Source: Pedobacter paludis (GTDB lineage: Bacteria; Bacteroidota; Bacteroidia; Sphingobacteriales; Sphingobacteriaceae). Taken from it: a DNA stretch of 64,000 bases. The stretch is from positions 186,001-250,000 of the forward strand of contig NZ_QGNY01000003.1 in the NCBI RefSeq assembly GCF_003173575.1. Reading direction: 5' to 3'. The position numbers and the translations under genes were made by a program. Shown here piece by piece: positions 44,419 through 53,172 of this stretch. The first letter of the stretch is position 1; each line of letters starts with the position of its first letter. The notes beneath the pieces are model-generated. The model saw nothing but the letters and a program-made list of their open reading frames with translations. It was not told where the DNA came from and ran no database searches.

Positions 44419-45081
44419 TTATAAACTTTCTAAATCTTTAACCGTTAATTTATCTAAACCACTTACTACCACATTTGCTTCGGTAAGTACACTTTTTTCT
44501 CCAATTCCAATGGCTTTCATTCCACCTCTTTTGGCTGCTTCAACTCCTGCAACTGCATCTTCGAAAACCACACATTCATCTGGTTTGAAGCCTAAAAGTT
44601 CTGCTCCCTTTAAAAATACTTCGGGATCAGGTTTCGATTTTGTAACCATATTTCCGTCAACAATTTCATCAAAAAAATGAGCCAGGTTTGTTCTTTCCAA
44701 AATAATTCCAGAGTTTTTACTTGCCGAGCCTAAAGCCAATTTATAACCTGCCTGATGGATTTCAGTTAAAAAATCAACTGTCCCTGGTAAAACTTCGGCA
44801 GGTGTCATTTTGGTAATCATATCTACATACCAGCTATTTTTTAACGTAGCAAGCTCTTCTTTTTCAGCGTCGGTTTTTTCTACCTTTCCCCAAGCCAAAA
44901 TTTTGTTCAGACTCTCTACCCTGCTCACGCCTTTTAATTGCTCGTTTTGTTCTTCAGTAAAATCGAAGCCCATTGTATTTGCCAAACGTTTCCAAGCTTG
45001 ATAGTGGTAAACTGCAGTATCAACCAAAACGCCATCAAGATCAAATAAACAGGCTTTTATATTAGATATATTTTCTTGCAT
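44419..45081 (-). CDS. pgmB: Beta-phosphoglucomutase
   Basis: A 220-residue HAD-superfamily enzyme that turns beta-glucose-1-phosphate into glucose-6-phosphate. The nucleophile Asp14 and acid/base Asp16 lie in CLFDLDGVLVDTAVYHYQAW, a cap domain follows, and motif II/III residues appear in LGSASKNSG and FEDAVAGVEAAKRGGM. These segments are typical of beta-PGM rather than generic HAD phosphatases. It sits between the neopullulanase-like GH13 gene and the GH65 phosphorylase gene whose product it would use. Confidence 0.94.
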   Translation of the reverse strand: MQENISNIKACLFDLDGVLVDTAVYHYQAWKRLANTMGFDFTEEQNEQLKGVSRVESLNKILAWGKVEKTDAEKEELATLKNSWYVDMITKMTPAEVLPGTVDFLTEIHQAGYKLALGSASKNSGIILERTNLAHFFDEIVDGNMVTKSKPDPEVFLKGAELLGFKPDECVVFEDAVAGVEAAKRGGMKAIGIGEKSVLTEANVVVSGLDKLTVKDLESL

Positions 45082-45130
45082 TGCATTTTTATAATTCCGT
45101 TAACTGAAGTTAAACGGCAATGAAATAATT

Positions 45131-47074
45131 TTAATTTAATTCTAAAACCAAAGTAGATTTGGCTGGAACTTTGATTTCTTTAATTGAAGAACGCTCTCCA
45201 GAAATTACATTTTTAACGGTTGTAATTCCTTTTATTCTTTCTGCAAACCGATCAGTAGTTAAAGTTTTTTCCTTTTCGGTATTATTTACCACAACCATTA
45301 CGGTACCTTTTGCTTCGGTATTATAACGGAAATAAACATAAATATCATCCTGAGGAACATATTGCATTAACTTTCCGGTTTGCAATGCATTACTACTTTT
45401 ACGGAAATTTGCCAATGCTTTCACAAAGTTAAAAGCTTCATTTTCCTTATTGGTTCTTCCATCAGCAATAAACTTGTCTTTTTTATCACCATCCCATCCA
45501 CCTGGAAAGTCAGAACGAATTAAACCATCTGGATTTGAAAAGTTTTTCATCAAAATTTCCGTTCCATAATACATTTCTGGAATGCCACGCATGGTTAATA
45601 AAATAGACATGCCCATTTTATATTTATCAAAGTCTTCGCCAACCATAGAGTAAAAACGACTCATATCATGGTTATCCAAAAAGATGCAATTGGTATTCGG
45701 ATTTTTATAAAGAAAATCGTGAGCCAGCGTTGCGTACAATCTATTTACACCATCTACCCAGCCATTTTTACCGTTGATGCCTTCGTAAATCGCATCCTTT
45801 AAAGTGGCATCAGTTATCCCTTGAAGATGGGTATCAAAGCCTCGATTAACTGTATTGCCGCCTGTAAAAAAAGCTTGATTTGCCACAGCATTTACCAGTG
45901 TTTCTCCAAAAACGGATAAACGTGGGAATTCTGCCTGAAGTTTCAAAGCCCAGTCTGCCATATAAACTGGATCGTTATAAGGATAGGTGTCTAAACGTAA
46001 TCCATCAATTCCGGCATATTCAATCCACCAGATGTGGTTTTGGGTTAAATAATTTTGAACATACGGATTAGTCTGATTTAAATCGGGCATTGAGGGTACA
46101 AACCAGCCATCTAACATTTGTTTGCGATCTGCACTAGAAGCATGCGGATCCATAACAGTTTGATCGCGGTAACTGGTTTGTGTATATTTTGGCCATTGGT
46201 TAAGCCAGTTTTTCATTGGTAAATCTTTATAAAACCAATGTCCTGTACCAATGTGATTGTGTACAATATCCTTAATTACCTTCATGCCCTTTGCATGAAC
46301 GGCATCTACATATTTCTTATAAAGTTCGTTTGTTCCGTAACGGGGATCAATTTTATAATGATCCGTTACCGCATAACCGTGATACGATGCGTGTGGCATA
46401 TCATTCTCGATTTCGGGAGTCATCCATACGGTTGTAACACCTAAATCTTTAAGGTAATCCAAATGATTAATTACCCCTTGGATATCACCTCCGTGACGGT
46501 AATACATACTATCGCGATTTAACGCAGTTTCGGTTAATCCCTGAACAACATCGTTACTTTTATCGCCATTTGAAAAGCGATCAGGCATTAAAAGATAAAT
46601 AAAATCCTTTTGAGTTACGCCTTGAATCCGGCCAGCACTCTTATCGCGATTTTTTAATTGGTAGGTATAATTAAGGGTCTTTTTTCCATTTAACAGAAAG
46701 TTAATTGGGAACGTTCCCGATTTTGCAGATGAAGAGATTTCAAGATCTACAAATAGATAATTTGGATTCTCAACTTTGTTTACTTTAACCAGTTTTACTC
46801 CTGGATAAGTTAATGCAACTGTAGCTTTGGAAATGTTTTCTCCATGAACCAGCAATTGCAATTTAGGATTGTGCATACCCACAAACCAAAACATTGGTTC
46901 TACACGCTCTAGCTTTTGTGCAAAGAGATTTATACTCGTTAAAAGTATGGTTAGGGTAATGAAGATCTTTTTAATTCTGATGCGATCGAAAGATTTTATC
47001 GTGAATTTAGTTTGAGCATTAAACTTTGAAGGAGATACGAAAAACGACGGGAATAAAGTAGGGGATTTGATCAT
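45131..47074 (-). CDS. GH13 neopullulanase/cyclomaltodextrinase-like enzyme (SusA-like)
   Basis: A 647-residue secreted enzyme. A long N-region precedes a signal core (about 36-52, IFITLTILLTSINLFA). The N-terminal cyclomaltodextrinase domain (about 55-145) contains MFWFVGMHNPKLQLLVHG. The GH13 barrel has Asp362 (GLRLDTYPY), Glu391 (FGETLV) and Asp470 (LDNHDMSR). A cyclomaltodextrinase C-terminal beta domain ends the protein. I chose the ATG at 47074; the in-frame TTG at 47113 lies inside the susE terminator. It probably acts in the periplasm on imported maltodextrins. An operator-like palindrome lies within the gene at 46707. Confidence 0.92.
   Translation of the reverse strand: MIKSPTLFPSFFVSPSKFNAQTKFTIKSFDRIRIKKIFITLTILLTSINLFAQKLERVEPMFWFVGMHNPKLQLLVHGENISKATVALTYPGVKLVKVNKVENPNYLFVDLEISSSAKSGTFPINFLLNGKKTLNYTYQLKNRDKSAGRIQGVTQKDFIYLLMPDRFSNGDKSNDVVQGLTETALNRDSMYYRHGGDIQGVINHLDYLKDLGVTTVWMTPEIENDMPHASYHGYAVTDHYKIDPRYGTNELYKKYVDAVHAKGMKVIKDIVHNHIGTGHWFYKDLPMKNWLNQWPKYTQTSYRDQTVMDPHASSADRKQMLDGWFVPSMPDLNQTNPYVQNYLTQNHIWWIEYAGIDGLRLDTYPYNDPVYMADWALKLQAEFPRLSVFGETLVNAVANQAFFTGGNTVNRGFDTHLQGITDATLKDAIYEGINGKNGWVDGVNRLYATLAHDFLYKNPNTNCIFLDNHDMSRFYSMVGEDFDKYKMGMSILLTMRGIPEMYYGTEILMKNFSNPDGLIRSDFPGGWDGDKKDKFIADGRTNKENEAFNFVKALANFRKSSNALQTGKLMQYVPQDDIYVYFRYNTEAKGTVMVVVNNTEKEKTLTTDRFAERIKGITTVKNVISGERSSIKEIKVPAKSTLVLELN
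46707..46718. promoter_or_regulatory. Intragenic operator-core palindrome GGGAACGTTCCC
   Basis: A perfect 12-bp palindrome, identical to the core of the two operators upstream of susC, inside the SusA-like coding region (codons for GTFPIN). The flanks match partly (TT...GA). It may be a roadblock site or coincidence. Confidence 0.4.
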
Positions 47075-47094
47075 GCTAAACTTTTGAAATGATT

Positions 47095-47133
47095 TTAAAA
47101 AACCCTGCAACAATCTTATCGATTATTGCAGGG
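47095..47133 (-). terminator. Terminator of the susC-susD-susE operon
   Basis: A long stem pairs CCCTGCAACAATC with GATTATTGCAGGG (47103-47133; one mismatch) and is followed on the minus strand by a T run, 18 bp after the susE stop. It separates SusCDE from the enzyme genes. Confidence 0.88.
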
Positions 47134-47150
47134 CTATTTTTAGTTAATGA

Positions 47151-48167
47151 TTATTGTTTAACCATAGTAGCTTTTGATGCCGCAACATCAAGTGTGATAA
47201 CATAAGTACCTGCAACGGTTACCGGAATATTAGCTCCGCCAGCTGTTAAGGCACCTAAACTTCCACCCAAGTTTGTACCCCAATCGTGCTTAAACCTAAA
47301 TTTCATTTCTCCAACACCAAGAGTGGTTTTAATGGTATAGAAATTAGATTTGCCATCATTGGTTACTTTCATATCCGTATCGGTATTCCAACCACCTAGT
47401 GTGGCATCGCCAATAATCGACCATTCATTTGGTGTACCAAAAACAATTGTTTTCTTGTTTAGATCTACAGTTACCTGCTTAACAATTGCATCAGGAGATT
47501 TTAAATTATCTCCAGCTGAAGTACTGATGTTTCCAGAACCTGCATCGCCATAAGCTACATCCCATTTTTTCTCAGGAGTTACTTTGAATTCTAAATTACC
47601 CGCAGTGTAAGCAATCATACCTGTATAAACGCCATTGCTTGAGGCAGAAATTAAACTATCTGCTGTAGCTGGATTCCAACCTTGGTAGGCCCCTGGAACA
47701 TAAATCCATGCACTTGCCAAATATGGCGTTGCGCTTAAAGTAACAACATTTGAATACGTTAAATCGTTAGTTGCTGCGCCAGATTTTAAGCGAACTTCAA
47801 TCTGAGCTGCTGTTCCAACTTTACCACCTAGGGCCAAAATCATGTTGTTTACTTCAGTAACTGTAGGTGCATAAGTTTTACTGGTTACAACAATCTCTTT
47901 TGGAGAAGCAAAACCAGTTCCTTTAAGCGCAAACTGCAATGTAGAAGTTACGGGAACCACGTAGCCTGAAGATGTTGCCAATGGATAACTTAGCGTTAAT
48001 GCCGCTTGTGCTCCATTAGTTTGCACCAAGTTTAATGTTGTGGTTGACGCAGTAAGTGTACCTGCCGCCGCAACTGTTGAAACCGTTCTGGTTTCGTCTT
48101 TTTTACATGACCAAAGTGACAATGCAATAAAGCAAAGTGCTAAGGATTTAAAAAATATTGATTTCAT
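47151..48167 (-). CDS. SusE/SusF-like starch-binding outer-membrane lipoprotein
   Basis: A 338-residue lipoprotein with lipobox LWSC (Cys21). The N-terminal SusE domain (about 30-150) contains TASTTTLNLVQTNGAQAALTL. Two CBM-like starch-binding modules follow (about 155-245 and 250-338): one has IYVPGAYQGWNPATAD with SNGVYTGMIAY, the other WSIIGDATLGGWNTDTDM with MKFRFKHDWG. It helps hold starch at the surface. It follows susD after 19 bp. With one module fewer than SusF-type proteins, SusE is the better name. Confidence 0.9.
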   Translation of the reverse strand: MKSIFFKSLALCFIALSLWSCKKDETRTVSTVAAAGTLTASTTTLNLVQTNGAQAALTLSYPLATSSGYVVPVTSTLQFALKGTGFASPKEIVVTSKTYAPTVTEVNNMILALGGKVGTAAQIEVRLKSGAATNDLTYSNVVTLSATPYLASAWIYVPGAYQGWNPATADSLISASSNGVYTGMIAYTAGNLEFKVTPEKKWDVAYGDAGSGNISTSAGDNLKSPDAIVKQVTVDLNKKTIVFGTPNEWSIIGDATLGGWNTDTDMKVTNDGKSNFYTIKTTLGVGEMKFRFKHDWGTNLGGSLGALTAGGANIPVTVAGTYVITLDVAASKATMVKQ

Positions 48168-48186
48168 ATCTTATAAAATATTAAGA

Positions 48187-49776
48187 TTAATAACCTGCAT
48201 TTTGAACCAAATTCGGATTGGCAATTAAATCTGCCAAAGGAAGAGGGTATAGATTACGGAAAGTTGGTAAGGTAGCACCAGCTTGTACGCCTCCTTTATA
48301 TGGCCATAAATAAGTTGCGCCTGCAAATTTTCCAAAACGGATCAAATCCGTACGACGATGTCCTTCCCAATATAATTCACGACCACGTTCATCTAAATAA
48401 AAATCTGTTGTTAATGCCGCAGCACTTACATTTCCTGAAGTATTGCCATAAGCTCTAAAACGCAATGCATTTACATAAAGTAAAGCTTGTGCTGCTGTAC
48501 CACCTGATCCACCACGGGCAACTGCTTCTCCATAAATTAAATATTGTTCGGCCAAACGGAATAACGCAAAATCCAGAGAGCTAAAAGTTCCATTTAATGA
48601 TGGACCCATTGCACCGGTAGAAGTAACGTTTTTAAATTTGGTAACACGTAAACCATCGGTAAATTCGCCAATTGCATCAACTGTCTTTTTTGCTCCGAAG
48701 AAAACGCCACGTTTATCAAGTGTTCCATTAGCATCTGGAAATAAATTCGGCAAGTTTTGGCGGGTTCTGTTTCCACCCCAACCACCAGATGGAACTCCAT
48801 AAGTTGTTGGGTTCATATCGGCGTTTATTCCTGCGTTAATTAAAAAGGTTGTACCACCATAATTGGTACCATTTACACCATCATAATTAATGGTTAAAAT
48901 ATTCTCTGTGTTATTTATGTTGTTATCCGCCTTAAACAAATCCATGTAATTTGCTTTCAAAGAATAACTCGCTGCAATAACCTTACTTGAGTATGTAATT
49001 GCTTCAGTGTATTTTGCAGTACCAGTATATACTTGCGCATTTAAGTACAATCTAGCCAATAAAGCCCAATCTGCACCTTTATCCGCACGGCCATATTCGT
49101 TTGTACGAGGATCTGCTAAATCGCCTTCGATAGCTTTCAATTCAGATTCTACATAGTTGAATAATGCTGCTCTTTGAATTTGTTTAGGATTTACCTTACC
49201 TATAGCATCATCTTCTGTAATAAATGGTGGGTTACCAAAAGCATCTAACAATACCCAATATTGAAAAGCACGTAAGAAACGGGCTTCTGCACGGTAACGG
49301 GTAATTGCACTTGCATCAGCACCTGTAATGTTACGGCTAGCAAGTTTGTCTGCAGTACTTTCACGAAGGAACTCGTTACAAAAAGTAATTTGTAAAATAC
49401 TTCTTGAATATAAGCCACGTAAAAACTGGTTATCAGGTGTAGGTAAACTATAATCTAATTCTGGAATACCCGTATCGCCCCAAGCGCAAATCGCTTCATC
49501 GGTTACCAGTTCCTGCGATGTCCAGAATAAACGAAGGAAATCTGCGTACCCTGTATTAAGTCCACCAACATCACTTACATCAGATCCGGATGGACTTGTT
49601 AATGCATAAGTAGCATATAATTTCACCAAGCTGTTTTTGTATCCTGCTGGTGTAGCGTAAACGGTTGATGCCGTAACATCGTTTGTTGGCGTTAAATTTA
49701 AATCGCTCTTTTTACATGAATTTAAGGACAACAGCAAAATGCCTGATGCCAATATCGTTTTAAATGAATTTCTCAT
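48187..49776 (-). CDS. SusD family starch-binding lipoprotein
   Basis: A 529-residue lipoprotein with lipobox LNSC (Cys21). It has the SusD scaffold: an N-terminal SLVKLYATYALTSPSGSD, EARFLRAFQYWVLLDAFGNPP (about 167-187), and a C-terminal ERGRELYWEGHRRTDLIRFGKF (about 467-488) typical of starch SusD proteins. It pairs with the susC gene 13 bp upstream. Its position before susE and among GH13 and GH65 genes makes alpha-glucan the likely ligand. Confidence 0.94.
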   Translation of the reverse strand: MRNSFKTILASGILLLSLNSCKKSDLNLTPTNDVTASTVYATPAGYKNSLVKLYATYALTSPSGSDVSDVGGLNTGYADFLRLFWTSQELVTDEAICAWGDTGIPELDYSLPTPDNQFLRGLYSRSILQITFCNEFLRESTADKLASRNITGADASAITRYRAEARFLRAFQYWVLLDAFGNPPFITEDDAIGKVNPKQIQRAALFNYVESELKAIEGDLADPRTNEYGRADKGADWALLARLYLNAQVYTGTAKYTEAITYSSKVIAASYSLKANYMDLFKADNNINNTENILTINYDGVNGTNYGGTTFLINAGINADMNPTTYGVPSGGWGGNRTRQNLPNLFPDANGTLDKRGVFFGAKKTVDAIGEFTDGLRVTKFKNVTSTGAMGPSLNGTFSSLDFALFRLAEQYLIYGEAVARGGSGGTAAQALLYVNALRFRAYGNTSGNVSAAALTTDFYLDERGRELYWEGHRRTDLIRFGKFAGATYLWPYKGGVQAGATLPTFRNLYPLPLADLIANPNLVQNAGY

Positions 49777-49789
49777 CTCTATTTCTTAA

Positions 49790-52750
49790 TTAAAAACCAA
49801 CATTTAAACCCAAAGTATATGTTCTTGGTCTAGGATATAAATTGTAATCGATACCCGAAACCAACTCAGGATCAATGCCTTTATACTTAGATACGACAAA
49901 CACGTTCTGGCAGTTTGCAGAGATACGCATTGATGTATTACCAGTTTTCGACAGCTTTCCTAAATTGTAAGATAAACCAACGTTATCCATTTTTAAGAAA
50001 GAAGCATTTCTGATATAGTAATCACTCAAATACTGAACGCCTGATGAACCTGAGAAATTAGTGTTGTATAAATCTGTAGTCGAATTATTTAAAATACCCT
50101 GAGTACTTAATACGTTATTTCTGATACCGAAGTTTGAAGAAATGTTATCGTAAACGTAGTTGCCGATATTTGCTCTAAGCACTGTACTTGCTGTCCATTT
50201 TTTGTATGTGAACGAAGTATTGAAACCTAAAGTAACTACTGGATCTGGAGATTTATAAAAATACTGATCCGCATCGTTAACAGCACCATCACCATTTAAA
50301 TCCTGATAAACGCCCTCTAATGGTTTACCATCAGCGTTATATACTTGCTTATAAACATAGAATGAACCTGGTAACTGATTTACTGCATTGTATTTTAAGT
50401 GAATACCTGTACCTCCAGTAATATCGCCGGCATCAATTTTGAAACCAGAATTTGGATTTAGGGTTAGGTTAGTAACCTTTCTTTTATTGTAAGCTGCGTT
50501 TACACCTATATCCCAAGTGGTATTTTCGGATTTAATAGCCACATAATTTAAACTTACCTCAGCACCTCTAACTTCCATGTTACCAACATTCGTTGTTAAA
50601 ACATTACTGAAGTTTGTACCAACTGGAATGGTTACTGTACTTAATAAATCTTTAGTTTTTTTGTAATAAGCATCAATACTTCCATATAATCTTCCTTTTA
50701 AGAAACCGTAATCCAAACCGGCATTATAGGTTGTGGTACTTTCCCATTTTAAATCTGGGTCGTAACCTGCTGGACTGTAATAGTTATAGAAGGTATTGCC
50801 AATTTGATATTGACCATTATTGGTATTTGCATAGTATTTTGATAAGTAATCGTAGTTACCTATACCATCTTTGTTACCAGTTTCACCGTAGGTTAATCTC
50901 AATTTCAAATCAGAAAGCACTTTACTATCCTTTAAGAAATCTTCGCCGATTATTCTCCAGGTAAAGCCTACTGATGGGAAATAACCCCAACGATTATTTT
51001 CTGCAAATTTTGAAGAAGCGTCAGCCCTCATTGTTCCAGATAATATATACTTGTCTGCCAAGGTATAGTTGAAACGACCATAGTAAGAAAGCAATTTATT
51101 TTGATCAACAGAAAAAGGGAAAACAGGAGTAGTTTGTAAAACTCCGGTTCCTCTATAAGTTGCAAAATTGTAATTGGTAACTGCATCATCGTAATATCCA
51201 TAACCACCAGTTACATCAAATTTGCTTAGTCCGATTGTTTTTGCATAGGTTAAATAAGCCTCAGAGAATTTGTTCATCTCTGTGTTTAATCTTCTTGAGA
51301 ATGAACCTTCGGTAGAATAGCTTTGTGCAGCAAATGTTGGAACAATTGTACGACCATATCCTTTTGAATAATCATAACCAACATTAACAACTGCGTGTAA
51401 TTCTGGTAAGAAATGGAAAGAGTAATCTAATTTAGCATTACCAAAACTTCTAGCCGCATTACCGTGATTATCTTGTTGTCTGATTAATGCAACAGGGTTA
51501 CGAGGTGCATTTGGATTAGGCACACCGGCTGTAGTAATCCATTCGAAATAGTTTCCGAATTTATTGGTTGCGTATACAGGTTGAGTTGGGTCAAATTGAA
51601 TTGCTGAACCAATTGCTCCATCGTTTGGATATTGCGAGTCTGATAATGAACCTTTCAAATTCAATTCGATTTTTAAGTGATCTGAAAAAAGTTTTGGCGC
51701 AATAGAGAAAGCTCCTGTTGCTCTTTTTAACTTACTGCTAATCACTAAACCATCCTGATCTAAATATCCGGCAGAAACGCGATAAGGAACACCTTTGAAA
51801 GAACCTGCAATGCTTAAATTATTATCAGTTGTAAATGCATTTTGATAAATTTCATCTTGCCAATCTGTACTTGCTGTACCTAACAAGGCTTTTTGTGCTG
51901 CGTTACCATTTGCATTTACAAATGCACGAACTTGATCTGCAGAAAGCACATCAACCTTTTTCGCTACAGTTCCAATAGAATTATTAGTACTGAAATTAAT
52001 TTGAGGAGCTCCAGAGGCACCTTTTTTGGTCGTAATCAAAATAACGCCATTTGATGCTCTTGATCCATAAATTGCTGTCGCGTTCGCATCTTTCAAAACT
52101 GTAAAAGTTTCGATATCGTTAGGATTGATTAACGAAAGTGGGCTTGGTGCGTTACCAATGCTGTTTCCACTAAATGGAACTCCATCAACCACGATTAGTG
52201 GATCGTTACTTGCGTTTAATGATGCACCGCCACGAATACGGATTGTGCTACCTCCACCAGGAGCACCACCACCAGAAATGATGTTAACACCCGCTACCTT
52301 ACCTTGAATTAACTGTTCAGGTGTGGTTATTGCACCTTTTTGGAAATCCTTAGAATTTACTGTAGTAATGGATCCGGTTAAGTTTTTCTTTTCTGCCGTA
52401 CCATAACCAATTACAACAACTTCGTTAAGTTTTTGCGCATCGGGTACCAACTGAAAATTTGCGGTTGCATTTGCCGAAGCACTAACTGCTTTGTCTAAGG
52501 TTTGATAACCAATAAAACTTGCAGATAAGGTTACTGAACCGTTTGACAATCCGGTAAGTTTGAAATTACCATTTACATCAGTAGAGGTACTTCTGGTTGT
52601 TCCTTTAACTACAACGGAAGCACCAGGTAAAGGTTGGCCAGTTTCATCAAGCACCTTACCAGATATTGACCCGGTTTGTGCTTTTACGATTAGCGCTGCA
52701 AAAACTAACAGCACCAAAAGCCCCTGTTTTAACAGGTAAAATACTTTCAT
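49790..52750 (-). CDS. SusC family TonB-dependent maltooligosaccharide transporter
   Basis: A 986-residue outer-membrane protein with a signal peptide ending near VKA-Q (about 24). A carboxypeptidase-D-like domain (about 27-105, ISGKVLDETGQPLPGASVVVKG) precedes the plug (about 110-225, with ATAIYGSRASNGVILITTKKG). The barrel ends in Phe (LGLNVGF). There is no STN domain. It opens the susC-D-E operon, about 290-335 bp downstream of a pair of LacI-type operators. Maltooligosaccharide specificity is inferred from locus content. Confidence 0.93.
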   Translation of the reverse strand: MKVFYLLKQGLLVLLVFAALIVKAQTGSISGKVLDETGQPLPGASVVVKGTTRSTSTDVNGNFKLTGLSNGSVTLSASFIGYQTLDKAVSASANATANFQLVPDAQKLNEVVVIGYGTAEKKNLTGSITTVNSKDFQKGAITTPEQLIQGKVAGVNIISGGGAPGGGSTIRIRGGASLNASNDPLIVVDGVPFSGNSIGNAPSPLSLINPNDIETFTVLKDANATAIYGSRASNGVILITTKKGASGAPQINFSTNNSIGTVAKKVDVLSADQVRAFVNANGNAAQKALLGTASTDWQDEIYQNAFTTDNNLSIAGSFKGVPYRVSAGYLDQDGLVISSKLKRATGAFSIAPKLFSDHLKIELNLKGSLSDSQYPNDGAIGSAIQFDPTQPVYATNKFGNYFEWITTAGVPNPNAPRNPVALIRQQDNHGNAARSFGNAKLDYSFHFLPELHAVVNVGYDYSKGYGRTIVPTFAAQSYSTEGSFSRRLNTEMNKFSEAYLTYAKTIGLSKFDVTGGYGYYDDAVTNYNFATYRGTGVLQTTPVFPFSVDQNKLLSYYGRFNYTLADKYILSGTMRADASSKFAENNRWGYFPSVGFTWRIIGEDFLKDSKVLSDLKLRLTYGETGNKDGIGNYDYLSKYYANTNNGQYQIGNTFYNYYSPAGYDPDLKWESTTTYNAGLDYGFLKGRLYGSIDAYYKKTKDLLSTVTIPVGTNFSNVLTTNVGNMEVRGAEVSLNYVAIKSENTTWDIGVNAAYNKRKVTNLTLNPNSGFKIDAGDITGGTGIHLKYNAVNQLPGSFYVYKQVYNADGKPLEGVYQDLNGDGAVNDADQYFYKSPDPVVTLGFNTSFTYKKWTASTVLRANIGNYVYDNISSNFGIRNNVLSTQGILNNSTTDLYNTNFSGSSGVQYLSDYYIRNASFLKMDNVGLSYNLGKLSKTGNTSMRISANCQNVFVVSKYKGIDPELVSGIDYNLYPRPRTYTLGLNVGF

Positions 52751-53028
52751 ATTAGAAGCTCTTTAAAGTATAAAAATTTGGTTAAATATTATAGTGGTTT
52801 ACACATAGGCCTAATTTACAGCACTTAATGAGAATTCAAAATATATTTAAAAAATATATTTTTCACCAAAACCTCAGGCTATAATTAGTGTTAATTTTGG
52901 ATGTATTCTTGCATCATCAAAATATCATAATATAAATTAATAATTTATAATTAATTGATAATCAGAATAATAGAAATACAAAATATTAAAATAAAGTGTA
53001 ATTTTTACACTAAGCTATTTTTTAACAC
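52751..53028. other. Long AT-rich leader region upstream of susC
   Basis: This AT-rich stretch holds no gene. A short inverted repeat AGTGTA/TACACT lies at 52995-53011. TTTTACACTAAG at 53003-53014 recurs at 53115-53126 on the other side of the operators. No exact TAnnTTTG was found. A long 5' UTR is likely if transcription starts near the operators. Confidence 0.5.
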
Positions 53029-53052
53029 TTTTTCGGGAACGTTCCCGAAAAA
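53029..53052. promoter_or_regulatory. LacI-type operator, susC-proximal
   Basis: A perfect palindrome of 24 bp with core TTTCGGGAACGTTCCCGAAA, CpG-centred at 53040/53041. It lies between lacI and susC. The adjacent LacI-family regulator is the obvious candidate ligand. Confidence 0.75.
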
Positions 53053-53073
53053 AACAGCACAAAATTGAAAGCG

Positions 53074-53095
53074 TTTTCGGGAACGTTCCCGAAAA
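53074..53095. promoter_or_regulatory. LacI-type operator, lacI-proximal
   Basis: A perfect 22-bp palindrome with the same core as the site at 53029-53052. The centres are 44 bp apart, about four helical turns, so two regulator dimers could sit on nearly the same face. Confidence 0.75.
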
Positions 53096-53172
53096 TTATT
53101 CGAAATTCTGCGTATTTTACACTAAGTGAAGATTTTTTTTGAAATTTTTAGGGCAAAAAAAGCACTGATTTT

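Noticed and set aside
47075..47113. Longer start (TTG) for the SusA-like GH13 gene
   Set aside because: The TTG lies in the stem of the susE terminator; the ATG at 47074 is preferred.
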